Source: Spirodela intermedia (Eukaryota > Streptophyta > Magnoliopsida > Alismatales > Araceae). Taken from it: a stretch of DNA of 64,000 bases. The stretch is taken from the NCBI GenBank assembly GCA_902729315.2, contig LR746268.1, positions 2,101,501 to 2,165,500 of the forward strand. The letters are read 5' to 3'. Within the stretch, counting starts at the first letter, position 1, and each line of letters opens with the position of its first letter. The position numbers and the translations under genes were made by a program. Shown piece after piece: positions 24,401 through 39,400 of the stretch. The notes under the pieces are model-generated. The model saw nothing but the letters and a program-made list of their open reading frames with translations. It was not told the DNA's origin and ran no database searches.

Positions 24401-27400
24401 CCCAACTCAAGTGGGCTAGAGGCCTAGAAAGCATGAAGACACACGTTGGCTCAACTCTGGCTCAAGTTGGCTCAATAAAAAATATGGCCCGTAATAACAT
24501 CTTAAATACATCCAAATTTATTTTTCCTACTTTTAATTTCGTTTCCCGCTTTTATCCAATTCAAATTAGTTTAATGGACTGAAATTCAAAATTAAGGTGT
24601 CATAATAATACAACTACCTTTTTAGGGAAAGTTTAACACATTGTTTTGCCTATTTAAAGGTCCCTCTTCATCTTTAGTCCGCTTGTGGATTCAAGAGGAC
24701 CCTATTGTTCATTCAAAGATGAGATTTCATATCCACGCAGCTTAGGCTACATCACCACATAAGCACTAAATTGCAGACTTTGATATCATTAAAATCAACT
24801 TGTTGAGTTCAGTAGAGACTTACAGATGCTTACGTGCTATAAGTTTTTTGAAGAAAGGGTCATCATTTTTATATGCTCCAAAATGGGAGATTGAGCTGTA
24901 AGTTTTTGTTATAAGAAAATATTTTATCCCTTGATTTTGAAGGGACTAAAATCTTAATATGTTATGTACAGTGTTGGCACGTATCATGTAAAAGCTGTAT
25001 AGCAGGTTTTATTTATTGAGAACTCTACGATACTTAATGCATTTGTGGTACCTACTGTCATAATAGTAAAGTGGAATAATCATTGCAAAACTTAACTTGG
25101 AATATCATGTATATTCTTGTCGATATTAAATGTCCTTACAGAGAAAAACAAGTATGTCTACTGGTTTCTCTATGTTCCCATATATTAAAAATTGTGCAGA
25201 TTCGGTTCTCCTCTTCTCCTTTCTATTTATGGAATTTCTGTTTTAAAACTCTTGCCATCCCTATGTTTCAGCGTATGCTATACCTGCTATTGTTTCATAT
25301 GGTCTTGTAATTTTATGGTCTTAGTCTGGAGCAATTACTAACATTTAGATTCTTGTAGAAATGAATCATCCTAAGACAGACCTCCGGTCACCTAGTGTAG
25401 AAAGACAATTTGTTATTCTCATTTCAGACTATAACTTGTGCATTTATGTAGTGCTTCCATGTGCCTTTTCCTCCTAGCTATTCTGATTTACTATGGGCAG
25501 TTGAATTTGTTTCTAATTTTACGTTTTTTTTGGTTCAGGCTATAGATAAGAATTGTCATCAATCCTACGAAAATGATTGAAATGAATCTACATATTTGAT
25601 CCCATAATCCCTTTGAAGAAAGCATCATTTAAAGGAGTCTTTTTATGGGAACATGTTTGATTCTTGATTATTTCAGTTATTTTCTTTTTCGTCAGTTACA
25701 ATTACATTTGTTTTGGTAGTGACAAACTCAATTGAACGTTTGGTGCACTTCATTTTAATTTGTTACATATGCTTCTTCTAAAACCTGCATTAGTCATCCA
25801 GTTTTGAAAATCTGCCGTGGATGCACTTTCTGCTAGATGAATCCTCAATTTTCAAATCCCTTAAATGGCAGTTGTCACAGCTTTTATACTAGAACGTTCA
25901 TATTTATAGAACACTCTATATTATGCATTCCATAAGATTTAATGCTGGTGCTCTTGGATAGAATTTTACACAATTGGGAGCATACCTGCTTATAGAGGCT
26001 CCCCTTTATAGGATATTATCCCACCAACATATCTGGAAGAGCTATCTCTTTTGCAAGACCGGATAGCACCATTTTCGACTGAAGTTGCTTTCGATATGAT
26101 AGAAGAAGAACTTGGGGTCCCAATAGATATGCTCTTCTCTGAGATTTCACCAGAGCCTGTTGCTGCCGCATCTCTTGGTCAGGTTTGTAGTTTACTACGA
26201 ATCTGAGGTTTAACAATTTTTCGTTTTCTGTTCATCATTCTGTTTTAAGGTATCAAAGGTTATGCTTCCCTTTAGGTTTATCAAGCCAGGATTATACCTA
26301 GTGGGAAACTTGTTGCCGTCAAAGTACAGAGACCTGGAGTTCAGGCTGCCATTTCGTTAGATATCTTCATCCTAAGATTTCTTGCTGGGCTACTTAAGAA
26401 AGCTGCCAAATTGAATACCAATCTTCCGGTAATTGTATATATGGTTGATTAGTGTTGAATAGCAAACTAGGTTGGTGAACTTACAATTTTTTAGTCCATC
26501 TGGAATAAGTTTCCGTTTGGTATTCAATTGAATGCAATGTAAATAATATTTAAATAATCAAGGACGTTGACTTGCAGGCTGTTGTTGATGAATGGGCATC
26601 TAGCCTTTTTCGGGTACGTAACTCTTCTCTTTGTTTACTTGTGAATTTGGACTTTCCAGAATTTTGTATTGTTGGTCATCTAGATGTGATGTTTCTTTTT
26701 TTTCATAAAAAGGACGAAATACCTACTTTGTTGAAAATTGCTTTTATTTTTGTATCATCATGTCATGAAAGAAATAACTACTTTTTTGAGATTTGCTTTT
26801 TTCTGTATCATTGTGTCATGAAGTATCATCTGTGCATCTGCACTTAGATACTTTGTTAAAGTTTAATAAACCTTTATTTTTTGCATGTACGCGTACTGAT
26901 GCATTATGCTGAATGTGATTTTTGTGGAAGAATTGTGATCGTCTAGAAAACTAGCCAGAAAATTGTGATCTTTCTTGTTGCAGTAGCTGCCTTTTGACGT
27001 TTATGTTTTTCCAGTTAACTAATAATACATCTGATGTGATCACCATATTAAAGGGCTTGAAATACTGTGATGTTTTCGTTTAAGTCAATACATCAGCCAA
27101 TTTCTTCCGACTATATTATACATATATATATGAATTTTTAAATGGGATTTGGAGGAAATTAATTTGTGGAATTTTAGCATCGTAGCTCCCTTACTGGGTA
27201 AACTGGTGTGTTAGGTTCTGTAATCAGCAGATCTTGAGCCAAAGTTGCTTAAACTTGGAGCCCTATAATCAATTTCTGTACAATTTTATATCAAGTACAG
27301 TTGACAATCCGACCATACTGTATTTGCAAGAAATGGCAATGATTCTCTAATGTTAAATTATCTCCTTGCAAGCTATGTCCACCACTTTGACGGATATCCT

Positions 27401-30400
27401 TATATATGTTGGTAACTGTACATTCATTGGCAGTGCAAGATGTCTGTCTCATCTTCTGTAATTTTGATTGCATAGTCTCAAGGTAAACTGTCATTGGTAT
27501 ATGTAATTTGTAAATGGTGCGACACCAGTAGAAATGATTAAGGATGAATGAGGAACTAACTCAAGAGTATCAAAGAATCTGTTAGAAGCTAAATATTTGA
27601 ACATCATCAAATATTTATTGGTAATTTTAGTAGCAAGAAAAGGAGAAATGGCGACCTTCTTCCTACTTGACAGCCAAGAGCTGGAAAAAGATTTAGGTAT
27701 GCTAATTGGTGCTATGATATACATTGCAATTTCTCAAGATAAATTGAAATGATTAGAATAATTTGTGATTAATGTACTCCTAGACTGAAGTGAAGTAACA
27801 AAACGCTGCAATTAGGGCAGCTATGTTTTAGAGCACAGAGAGTTAAACTGTTAAGAAGAACTATAATGACACTATGACAGAGGTTGAAACATCTATGGAT
27901 CTGCAGAGATACAATATGTGATAGCATTTCAAATTACTGTTACCCTAGTGACGGTAGGTCATAGGACTAGCAACAGTAGTGGATGGAATCTATAAAAGTC
28001 ATTTGACATGGAGTCGAAACATAAAAAAATCAGGAAAGAAAAGAAATTTGATGGATACTGTCTGTTGTGAAATATGGCCATAAATTCTTAGTCTGGACGG
28101 AGAAAAAAGGAAAGGAAAACTTGGATGGAGGCATTTACTAGTGTTGAATCACTGATTAAATAGTCTCTCAACCCTAATCAGTTATGATTTTGTGAATGAC
28201 GATGGTGGTATTATCACTAAAGGATTTTTTTTTTTCACTTTGTTTCAGTCATTGCACATAGTCAATACTTTGGTGTTTGTTTAACGACTGAATATAATTT
28301 TTCTTTCTGAAGCATGTTGTTTTATAAGAACTTGGAATGATGCTACTTGGGGAAAAAAAATTATTGTACACTTTATTATTCTAAATGTAATTATTTTGAA
28401 GGGAAGGTTTCTATAAGCAACATGTTGTCTTTTGTTCTGTGTTAAAAGTGGTGTTGATTTTAGGGATATATCTCAGTATTATGATTATGTCTTCAGCTTC
28501 TTCTATCTTTCGATTTCCCCCTTGTTTCCCTCTCTTCTTTGGCCCTATCTTGTCTAGTTCAACTCTGCAGCACCAGCATTCCTTTCTGCACCTGTGAAGT
28601 AGAACCAGCCGGCGTTTTTCCAGTAATCTCCACTAGATTATCTTCTGCTGCCCCAATGCATGAGTGAGATGAGTGCTATGATATGGGCGAGTTCTTCCAG
28701 GGTGTCAGCACCATTCCCTCTGATTTTTTCTATCAAAATGATGTTTTAAATCATTCGAAGTAGGACTTCTCACATCTTTGATTTATTTAAGGTCCTCAAA
28801 TTCTCACTACCTACCTACCTATGAAGAAAGTTCAATAGCCAGTCACTATTCCTGCCTAACACTTTCAAACTGACACAGTTTTACGGGATGAATCTTATGA
28901 ATGACATTTATACCAATTTTCGTAACGTCATCGTTTTAAGGTTAATTTATCCCAGTCTACAAGCATCAATGGATCCACATTTGCCCCTGACATCACTGTT
29001 TTAATATTGATTTCTGGAATGGAACATGACCATCAATTATGTTCGGTGTGGGTTCCTTGTACCGACATTTGTTTAATTTTCTGTGTTTAATATTCTAATT
29101 GTGCAATCATTACTTCATTCTGCAACATGTTGGGTTCATTCTTAGAGCTTCACATTGAATACAGGTGAATCACATTGAATGCAGGAGATGGATTACAGGG
29201 AGGAAGGAAGAAATGGACTCAGGTTCAGGTATTCACCAATACTGTAGTTTATGCTCCCCTCTCAAATCAATTTTGACTTTGTGGAATGAGCGCCTTCACT
29301 TTTAGATTGATAAGTTTTTATGTTTCTCATTTGTTGTACACATACGAAAATATGAACAAAACTTTCCATGAATAAATGGTAGATTTTACTATGATCTATG
29401 TATGTTTCGGGAATAATTTTTAAAGCGCAAATTCACCTCCAAGCAAACAGAATTTAACACTTGAATTCCTTGTGCGTGAGCTCCTCCAGTTACATGTTTT
29501 TCATGGAAACATATAGGGAAAATCCCATTGAAAAAAATTGCTACTCTCTCACCCAGAAAAAAAATAAAAATTGAAGTTTTTGTCCTATGTATCTATTTTC
29601 TTACGATACAGACTCAATTTTCATCTGGACATTTGTGGTTGAATTCAATTGTTATCTCTCACTGAATATTTTTTTGATTTGACTCTGATCTAGACACTCT
29701 TGGGTTCAATCTCCCCTCTCAGATGCAACTGTGAGTTCCTTGGGGTTTCAGATGCTTTAGATATGGGATTTCGTATGGCATAGTTTCAGATTTGGGTTCG
29801 TGTGGTTTTTTCTGATAGAATTTTAACGTTTTAGCTGGTGTTTTCGTGATTTACTTCATTGTTATAATCTTTTCAACTCCTTTCCACGGAAATATTTTTT
29901 TGTTAATATTTGCTTATGGTTTTTTCGTGTGGTGATTATTGATGCTTGGTAATCTTTTTGGTATTAGCATGAAACTGAACGTAGTCATCATAGCCTTGCA
30001 TTAAGAAACCTGTAGTTACAGCATAAATCACAAATCATATGATGAGCTTCATGTGTGTGTTGTTTTCCTAACATTGTGTATCCATTTGATGTTTTTCCTC
30101 GAGGTTTGTATTTTTTGATCTGTTGGGAAATATTATTTCGGTGTATATCATATTTGTAGTATGATTTTGGGTCAGTGTTTACCTTAATATTTCATTGTAA
30201 ACCCACTAGGAAGCTCTACGGGAGCCTACAAGATGTTTTCGTACCAGAAATGTATTTGGACAGAAGTAGCCGCCGAGTCCTTATCATGGAATGGGTGGAA
30301 GTATGTTCTTATCTTAACTTTTTCTTCTAGAGAAAAAACACCCCAAATCTAAAAATGTTGTTTCTGAAGAATGTATTACACTCTGTAAGGTGCTCGCTCA

Positions 30401-33400
30401 TGCTTGTCCTGTTTCTGCAGGGACAGAAGCTATCTGAAGTGAAAGACCTTTATTTAGTTGAGGTTAAGTTTTCAATTTCAAATAATATATCAGCTCGCAT
30501 TTATCTTGCTTTCTTGCTTTCCATTTTGTCTTTAAGGCATATGAGATTCATTTTCTCCATAACAAGTAGAAATCAAGAAATAAGGTCGTGTTTTCCAGGT
30601 TCTTGACTGTTATATCCATTTTTGGCGTTTATCAGGTTGGAGTCTATTGTTCACTTTCTCAGCTTCTAGACTATGGATTCTATCATGCAGATCCACACCC
30701 TGGAAATCTTCTTCGGACAACTGATGGAAAATTAGCCTATTTAGGTACTGCTTTAAAATTGTGTTTTCTACTCTTTTTCAGATTGTAAAATGACCATTTT
30801 TTCTGTATCTGGAGAAAACTTTAAAATTTTATTTAAAAAATTATAACTCCCTACTTTTTTTTCTTTATAAGAGGTTTTCTCCAATCCTTTTTGAATTATT
30901 CGTCTCCTTCCCAGCTGAACCAAAGAGAAAAAATTACAAAATCGTAAATTTGTTATCTAAAATCTGTGCAGCTGTGCATATTTTTTAATGTTTATAAGTC
31001 ATGATAATGTTTTGTTATTCTTAAAAACAGTAAACAAGTTTTTTTTTTGTTATATTTTAGAAGTTCAGCAGCAACATATGCAAAGTTTATGCTTGTTTGT
31101 TGGTTTGTTTTCATGACCAAAAAATGTGTTATATGATTGTATAGATGGGAACTATGTGTTCTACAAGTGTGCTCTTGGTTGTTTTCTCTGTGAAACTAGT
31201 ATTTTATCCTTTGATATGATGAATGATAAAATCAATATCATTTTCGTGGTGGTTAGTAGAAAATGATTTTATGTGGATAATGTTGTAAATTGATCTTGAT
31301 CGAGGTTTGTTCAACTTGGAGAATGAAGGAATCGATCTTTAAATCCTTCTCTTCCAGGAAGATGAACTCAGCCGCCACTTCTTGGAGTAGGGTTACTGCA
31401 ACCTAATTAATTCGTGAATTCTCACGATTTCCCTCTTAAATACGGATTACACGAGTTATGGGCCAGGTTCATTAAATTAGTCTACAAGTGAATCCCTTAA
31501 TAATCTAATGGATCCATTTAACAAGAGGAATAATGGGAAAGAAAAAAATGCAATCAAAAGAAAAACAAATAGAAAGGGAAATCAAAGAAAGTTCAACACC
31601 CCCTCTAAACTTGGGTATGAATGTTTTCCATGCCCAACTTAGACACCATCTTTTGAAATATTGGTCTCGTGAGTCCTTTTGTGAATATGTCAGCAACTTG
31701 TTTTCATGTACTAACATATATCAAATCAACATCTCCAGTTTCTACTTTTTCTTTGATAAAATATCGATCAATCTCAATCTATTTAGTCCTATCATGTTGT
31801 ACAATATTTTGGGCAATAGCCATTGCTGACTTGTTGTTGCAAAATAGTTTGATATGATTTGATTGGTTGATTCTCAGTTCATTCAGCAGACCTTGAATCT
31901 ATAAGCCTTCACATATCCCTTGGGCCAATGCCCTGAACTCTACTTTGACACTAGATCGTGCAACTACTTGTTGCTTCTTGTTCCTCTAGGTCACAAGGTT
32001 TCCACCAACAAATCTACAATAATCAAAGGTTGATTTATGATCCATGATAAACCCCTGTATAATCTACATATATGTAGATTTTAATAGATGTATTTCCTCC
32101 TTTTGTGAATAGAATGCTTTGTCCTATTATTGTCTTTAAATATGCCAACACTCAATATGCTGCCTATAGGTCTATCTTCCTTGAGTCATTCGTATGTTGA
32201 TTGAGTACACTCACTGCAAATGTTATATTTGGACGGGTATGATTTAGATATATCAACTTTCTAATCAACTGCTTATATGAGCCTTTGTCCACCTGACCGG
32301 AGTCCTTACATTCTCCCAAACTCTGGTTGGGATCAATTATGTGTTAGCATGTTTACACTCCAATTTTCCAATCTATTGAAGTAAATCCAAAATGTATTTG
32401 TGCTGTGAAAGAAATATCCCTTCCTTTGAATATTGAACCTCAATTCCCGATAAATATTTTAGTCTTCGTAGAGATTTGATATCAAATTCTCTAAATAGGT
32501 TTTGGCCAAGGCATTTAATCTCCTCAGTATCATCTACTGTTATAATAATATCATCTGTATACACAATTTAGGTTGTAACCTTGTATGGGGCACCGTCCTT
32601 AATAAAGAGAGTGTGATCCCTATAACTTTGTACGTACTCAAATCCCTTCATAGCTTGAGTGAATCTCCCAAACCATGGTTGGGGCGATTGTTTTAAATCA
32701 TATAGAAATTTCTTCAACATGCAAACAACATTATTTTGACAAGTAAATGTGTAACTTTAAGAAATGTAAACCTCCTCCTCCAAATCTCCATGAAGAAATG
32801 TATTTTTCATGCCAAATTGATGCATTTCCCATCCTAGATTTGCCATCAATGTTATGAGTATTCAGATGGCATTCAACTTTGCAACAAGAGCAAACGTCTC
32901 AAAATAATCAATTCCATAAGATTGTGAATTGCCTTTAGCCATTTTTTGTGTGACAGAGCTTTTTCTATTATTTCAGGGATAATAATTGTCTTCAGGTTCA
33001 TGAGAAAAGTCTTTTCTGACTGTGTTAACCTATCATAGGATAAGTAGTTGGCCATAGGGTAGAATGGTTTCCCTGTACAACTTCTCTTCCCTTTGCATAG
33101 AGCAATGGGTCAATCTAGTTACTTCTCATCATTGGTTCTAGTGAATTAGTGATCATGTCCTTAGTCAATATTATCAATTTGGGATACGTCTCTTGTACTT
33201 GGACTAGTTTCCTCTACTAGTTCCCTTTGCAATGCAAGTAAATCATTCATTTTTGTTGGTATATTTTGTGACTCCACTCTGGATCATCTCCTATATACGT
33301 GTCCTTATGTGATTCTAGGAATTGGCATTCTTGAATCACATTCATTGTTATCTTGTAACTCAACATTAGTGATCTGGTTCTTTGTCTCCTGTGGATTTCT

Positions 33401-36400
33401 CAACCCATAAAATGATTCCAACTCATTAAAGGTTACACTAGCTGAGATGAAGGATTTCTTAGAAGCAGGATGATAACACTTATAACCTTTCTGTGTAGTT
33501 GAGTACCCAATAAATATACAATTTATAGATCATGGATTAAGTTTACCCACTAGGTTGCCTTGGACATGAACATAAGCAGTGCATCCTAATACCCTTGGAC
33601 AAAGGTGAGTCTTTAATTTCACATGAGGATAGAATCTACTCAACAATTCCATTGGGCTTTGATATTCCAAAGATTTAGTTGGAATCAAGTTGATAAGGTA
33701 AGTACTAGAGAGAACAACTTCACCTCAACATGGCCTCAGAACTTGTTTGTTGAAACAAAAGAGCTCTAGCTGTATTCAGTAAGTGTCTAATTTTTCTCTC
33801 AGCCATCTCATTTTTTTGGGGTGTATTGACACATGATGACTCATGAATTCATTACTTAGAATGCTTACTTTGACCATAATAGGCATAGTCTCAACATTAT
33901 TTTGGTAAAAGAGTATGCCTCATTTATAAGATTATTTTCCCTATGATGACAGTGTTGTTGTCGCATTAATTTATTTTATTCAGATGTATTATATATTTTC
34001 CTTGAAAGTAAATCTTTTTCCCAACAAGGGAAGAAAGGATGTCCCTGGTAATGCATTACCTTGAACAAGGACACCTTGAAATTAAACTTTGTTCTTTTTA
34101 TTCCATTTGATGAAGTAATACGAATTAAAATTCTCGAAAATTTGATGAGGCGCGTAAAATGCTATGGCATATCAAGTTTGATGATTAGTTTATGCATTGT
34201 AAAACGAAATAGAAACTTAGACCAACCAACCAGTAGGCTTTTTCTTAACCTTAATGATTAACTCATAAAGATGTAGTTGTGTATCCCTTTGAGACCAAGA
34301 AAACATATATAACCTTGTCTTAGCTCTGCTCTGACAAAAGAAAAATATTTCTGTATGATGAAGCACTTGGTTCTAGATTTGAGTGGTTGTGTTCTAGAAA
34401 ATGTTTCAATAATGCCAACTGCATTCTGTACAAATTCAAGCATTACTTTCCTTTTCTGTTCTGGTATCTTTATACCTGATAAATATTATTCCGTGTTGTT
34501 CTACTTTAATTGTTGTAGAAAATATTCTCTTTGTCATCATTTCCGTTTATATCTCAATTTAATGACAGACCAATTTTACAGATTTCGGAATGATGGGTGA
34601 ATTTAAGCAAGAACTTCGAGATGGTTTTATTCAAGCTTGTGTTCATCTTGTTAATCGTGATTTTGATGAACTGGCAAAGGATTTTGTTACGCTTGGGTAA
34701 GCACTTCATAAAACTGCATGGAAATCTGAATACTGATTACTTGAAATCGATCATAAAAGCATGTATGAGGTATTATCCACTGGATGCTACTTTTAGCCAA
34801 AACAGTAGTTTTTGTTTTTACAAATCAGTATCAATCGAAATAAAAAAGTTTGGCAATAAGTGGCCAGGTTCATCTTTCCAAATAAAAGATAACCACAAAT
34901 TTTGATTTATTCTTTCCAATATGGGCCTATTATGACGTCCCGAACTTTTGGGTTTTGTCGTGCTGAAAATAGAAATGGGTTGTATATTGTTAATGAGCAG
35001 CAATCTGTGTATCAACTATTGAGTCAACCAATTCAACCATTTGGTGATAAGTTGAGTAGGTTTACTTACATAGACCACATTTTATTTATCGTTAAAATGG
35101 GGGAGCATTGTAGTAGCTTTAAACTGTAAGATTAAGCTTTGTGCTTGGGCTCACCTTTGAGGAGCATTACATTGTGTGGCCCACATTTAAACATGTGTAT
35201 TACCTATTTTATTGACAGTTGAATTTTCGGACCATATTTCATGCGTGACAGGTTTCTTCCTCCAACGGCGCAAAAAGATGAAGTCACGAAAGCATTGACA
35301 GGTTCTTATCGATTTTCAATCTCCTGAGGTTGATCAATTACTTTTCCAGGCCGCAGTTGTTGTATTTCTATCTTGGTGATCGTTCAACGAGAATTCATTA
35401 GAGACTTGATTCTCTCCTCTTGAGGGGATGGAGCTGGGTTATCTTTTATTCATTGGTTATTTGTTTTTAGGCGTCTTCCAAAATGCTGTTAACAAAGGAG
35501 TCAGTAACATAAGCTTTGGAGATCTGTCAGGAAATCTTGGGCGGACTATGTAAGTCACTAATGCAAAAATCGTAATTGCTGAATTTTTTATTTGGACATT
35601 TAGTTTTCAACACTCTGAATGTTACCTGCCTCTCTTAAATATATGTCAGGTTTAGAGCTTATTCCTCGTATGAGGTTCTAAAGCTCTAAATATTGATGGT
35701 GACCTTTAAATTTCAGCTGTCCAACTAATTGTGAAGCATGGTTTGCTGAGTAAGTGTAACTCAGAAGAGGCAGATCTGTTCTTAAAGCTTCCAATTTCGA
35801 ATGCACGTTTAAATGGACAGTGACACAACTGAAGTTTTGAAAGGGAATCTATTTTTCAGGGATTTCATTCACAAACTTATATGAGTCAAAACAAAGTCCG
35901 TCTAAGTCACAATTAAGTCAACATGGGCCAAGCATACTTTCACTTTTCTTGTCACAAAATCATACATGACAACGATGGATACGGAAAAAAATTGGGTCAT
36001 GTTGACCCAAACCGACTATCATTCTAAGAAGATTGTGTTTTGTGAAAGATAATATTTCACACAAATCTTCCAAAGCCAGGATCATATTTCAGAGATCCCT
36101 ATCCAATAAAAAATTACTTATAGTATACTAGAAAAATGATAAGTGCACATCTCGGTTGGCTGATAAAGATAGAAAAATTGACGCATGAATATTCGTAAAC
36201 TCATGTCAGAACTACAACTCTGTTGTTTCATATCATGAATATAGTTATCCAAGTCTAGTTTGTGCTAGTGTGGGAAAGATAGCCTGGGCAGAATAATTAT
36301 AATATTAGATATAACAATGACCAGATATCTGTATGATCTTCTACTATCCCAGTTGATGTGAACTTTGCAGAATTTATACACCAGATATACAGACATGTAT

Positions 36401-39400
36401 TAATCGAGAAAATATTGTGACACAGCACCTCTCAGAGTAATATCAAATATTTGGTCATATCTTTCTGGAGAGAGATACATAGAATGATAGATGATATTTT
36501 TTTCAATCTATTTCTGTTATGCGTTAATTTATTTATCATTTTGTTTTGGCGCTGTTAGACATGACTTGGTACTGTACAAAAAAAAATTGCTTGCCATACT
36601 GATAAATTTCTCCTGGTTTTTGTGCCTACAAAAGTTGTTCATTAGTGAACAAGAGATTGTTATTCCTAATTATGACACCCAAGACTTGAGGGTCAGACCC
36701 TAAAAGTCGTGTTAGTGCCTGACAGCGGGTGTCACACCGTGGTTAGCGTGAGCTTGCTTTGCTTGCTCCACTAGTGCCAGCCTTGGTCGCCAGGGATGTG
36801 TCACAGTTAGGCAGTGGGACAGCTAGAATGTCAAAGACCCTATTGTGGCACAATTGCCGATAACATTTAGAAAATACGTTTTGCCTCGCAACATGACTTC
36901 AGTTATCAGGCCCTCAGGGTCATGGGGGTTAGAAGAGATGGTAGGATTTGGGGTCTGTGTATTGTATTTGTGAAAATTCTCAGTTAATCTGCAACGCTAT
37001 GGTCTTCTATTTGATGCTTGAGGATATATATAGTCTGAGCCTCTTGATGAGGGATTCTCTTTGGGATATGCCTCTGAAAGTCTACGCTTTTCTTTTTTTC
37101 AAAACGTCTACGTTTAAAAGAAGCTGCATGTTTAAATTCTGGTTTACCAATGGAATCCTTTTGGAATTAATTTCAGTCTTATCATTACCCTTGGATTTTC
37201 AGGTACAAATTCAAATTTCAAATACCCTCATATTTTTCTCTGGTCATTAGAAGGTAACCATTTAATTAGTGAAGGCTTAATGCTTCTTGGTTGAAAGAAA
37301 CGTAAAAATACCAATGTCGGAAAATTCATGTCCTATTCCTCTATGCAATTATCTTCATACTTGGATGGTTAGCCTCTAGAAACAGGATTTCATAAGCCTT
37401 AAGTTATTCTTATCACCTTCAGCAGTGACATTAGTTTTATTTGCTGCCTTATGATTTAACAGCCTTGCTGTTTTGGAGGGCATTGCAATCGGTTTCAATC
37501 CAGAATACAAAGTTTTGGGTAGTTCATACCCTTGGATTGCGAGAAAAATACTCACTGATAGCTCACCTAATCTTCGCTCGACACTGCAGACACTCCTGTA
37601 TAGTGTAAGTTCTCAGCCATTCTGCCAGACCTCATTTACTGTAGTTTTTTAAGTCCTAGTTTTCACAGACGGTATTTCTCTGAAACTGAAACAAACATTT
37701 CCTCTTTAGAATGGAGCATTCAGGATTGATCGTCTGGAATCCTTATTAACTGAGGTAAGATTCCCGCACTGAGGTTTGTGTTGCGTCGTTTTTGGTCATC
37801 TAATACAAGATACACAGAGGCTTCACTTCCTATCCCATTATTATTATCCTCGTATTATTAGACCATAACCAGTTATACCATCTATAACTTATATACTTTT
37901 AATTCGGTCATTTTCCTCGTACGTTTCCACACAGAAGAGTATTCAGTCCGTTGTCCCGTATTTGACAGGGTTTTCGGCTCGAAATCCTAAGTTTTTTTCT
38001 TTCCCATCATCTCGGTGGCAAGAAATAGCGAAAGCACATGAAGTTCCTCGGATTTAAATTTTTTGGTGACTATCTGTCTATAAAATTTGATGTTTTAATG
38101 CTCGGATGACTTCCTCTTCATGGATATAGTTTCGTGATTTGTATGGCTGGCTCTAGAATTTAAATCCTACTCATTGGAGCTGTCTAATTTTTAAAAAAAT
38201 CTAAAATTTGGACCCAGAAAGTTAATGGGTGCTTCCTAAGGGGTATAAATTTATTGTGCGAGGTGCAATTTGTAAAATTTTGTAAAGTTGAGGTCACTGA
38301 AGAGAGGACATGTAAGTCAAAATTATTTAAGGTGTAAAACCACTTGGCTGAGGACTTTTTCTCTTGACTTGAAAAAATGGTATTTGTTGAGAGCTGCAAT
38401 TTTCTCAGAAATAAATGCCATCCGTTTTGATTTTTCACACTGTTGTAGTTCTCATGGCTGTCACCGGTAATCGAAAGTTACAATATTCAACGTTTTTTTT
38501 TGTTTTCGTCTTGATGTGCCAGTCACTTCGTGCCAAGACAGAACAAACACTTGTGAGAGACGCAGTACAAGAGCCTGGTTCCAGGCTGGCCGCAAAGCAG
38601 ATATTTTCTTTCACTCTTTCTGATAAGGTATCCATAAAACCAGACGAATTTCTATGTATTTTGAAAACTCAAAGCAGCGAATACTTATGTTTCATTGCAG
38701 GGTGCCTTTGTGAGGGAAATAATTCTGGAAGAGATGGTTAAGGTAACCATTTGCTTTTTGGAGTGATTGATGATGTGTATCATTTATACAAAACCCATGT
38801 GCCACGGGCCTCCAGAGCTTTCATCAAAAAACCTTCCATCGTAAGATGAGAATATCTAACTGGCCCTTAACCGGTTCCCTAATTGACGTAATTAGTCTTA
38901 GGATGTTCATACTCTTTGTAGGGATACCACAAGTGTCTCCTCTCCATGACCAAATCCGTTAACTGTCTAAAGATTTAAGAACTCTTCTGATTTTCTACTT
39001 TTTTGCTGTCTCCCCCACGCACAGGGACTTGATGCCCTTGGGGTAGCTACGGTGGATTCTGTCACAACCGCGGCAGCTTCAAGGTTGCCATTTGTTGCAC
39101 CTTTGTCATCATCGTTGATGGCCGAGGAGGATGTCGAAAACCTGAGAACTTTGCGCAGACTATTGCTACTGCTGTCGAGGCTTCAGAAGAACGAAAGTTT
39201 GTCGGCAGTAAGTAGACCTCGCTAAAACCTAATTATTCAGTCAGCTTGAATTAGACTGTTATCGGCTAGTCAAAGAACATTACCCAATTGTTCTGATCCT
39301 CCCTAGTTATAAGATAGTAATTCACCTCACAAATATTCATCTCTGGCGTCGTTTTATTCTTACCTTTATTTCTTTTGGGTCATTTATTTTGTGCTTCAAG

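Noticed and set aside
27291-27724. Short minus-strand frames in ABC1K intron 6 as possible element remnants
   Set aside because: Looked for copia, gypsy and LINE motifs and found none convincing.
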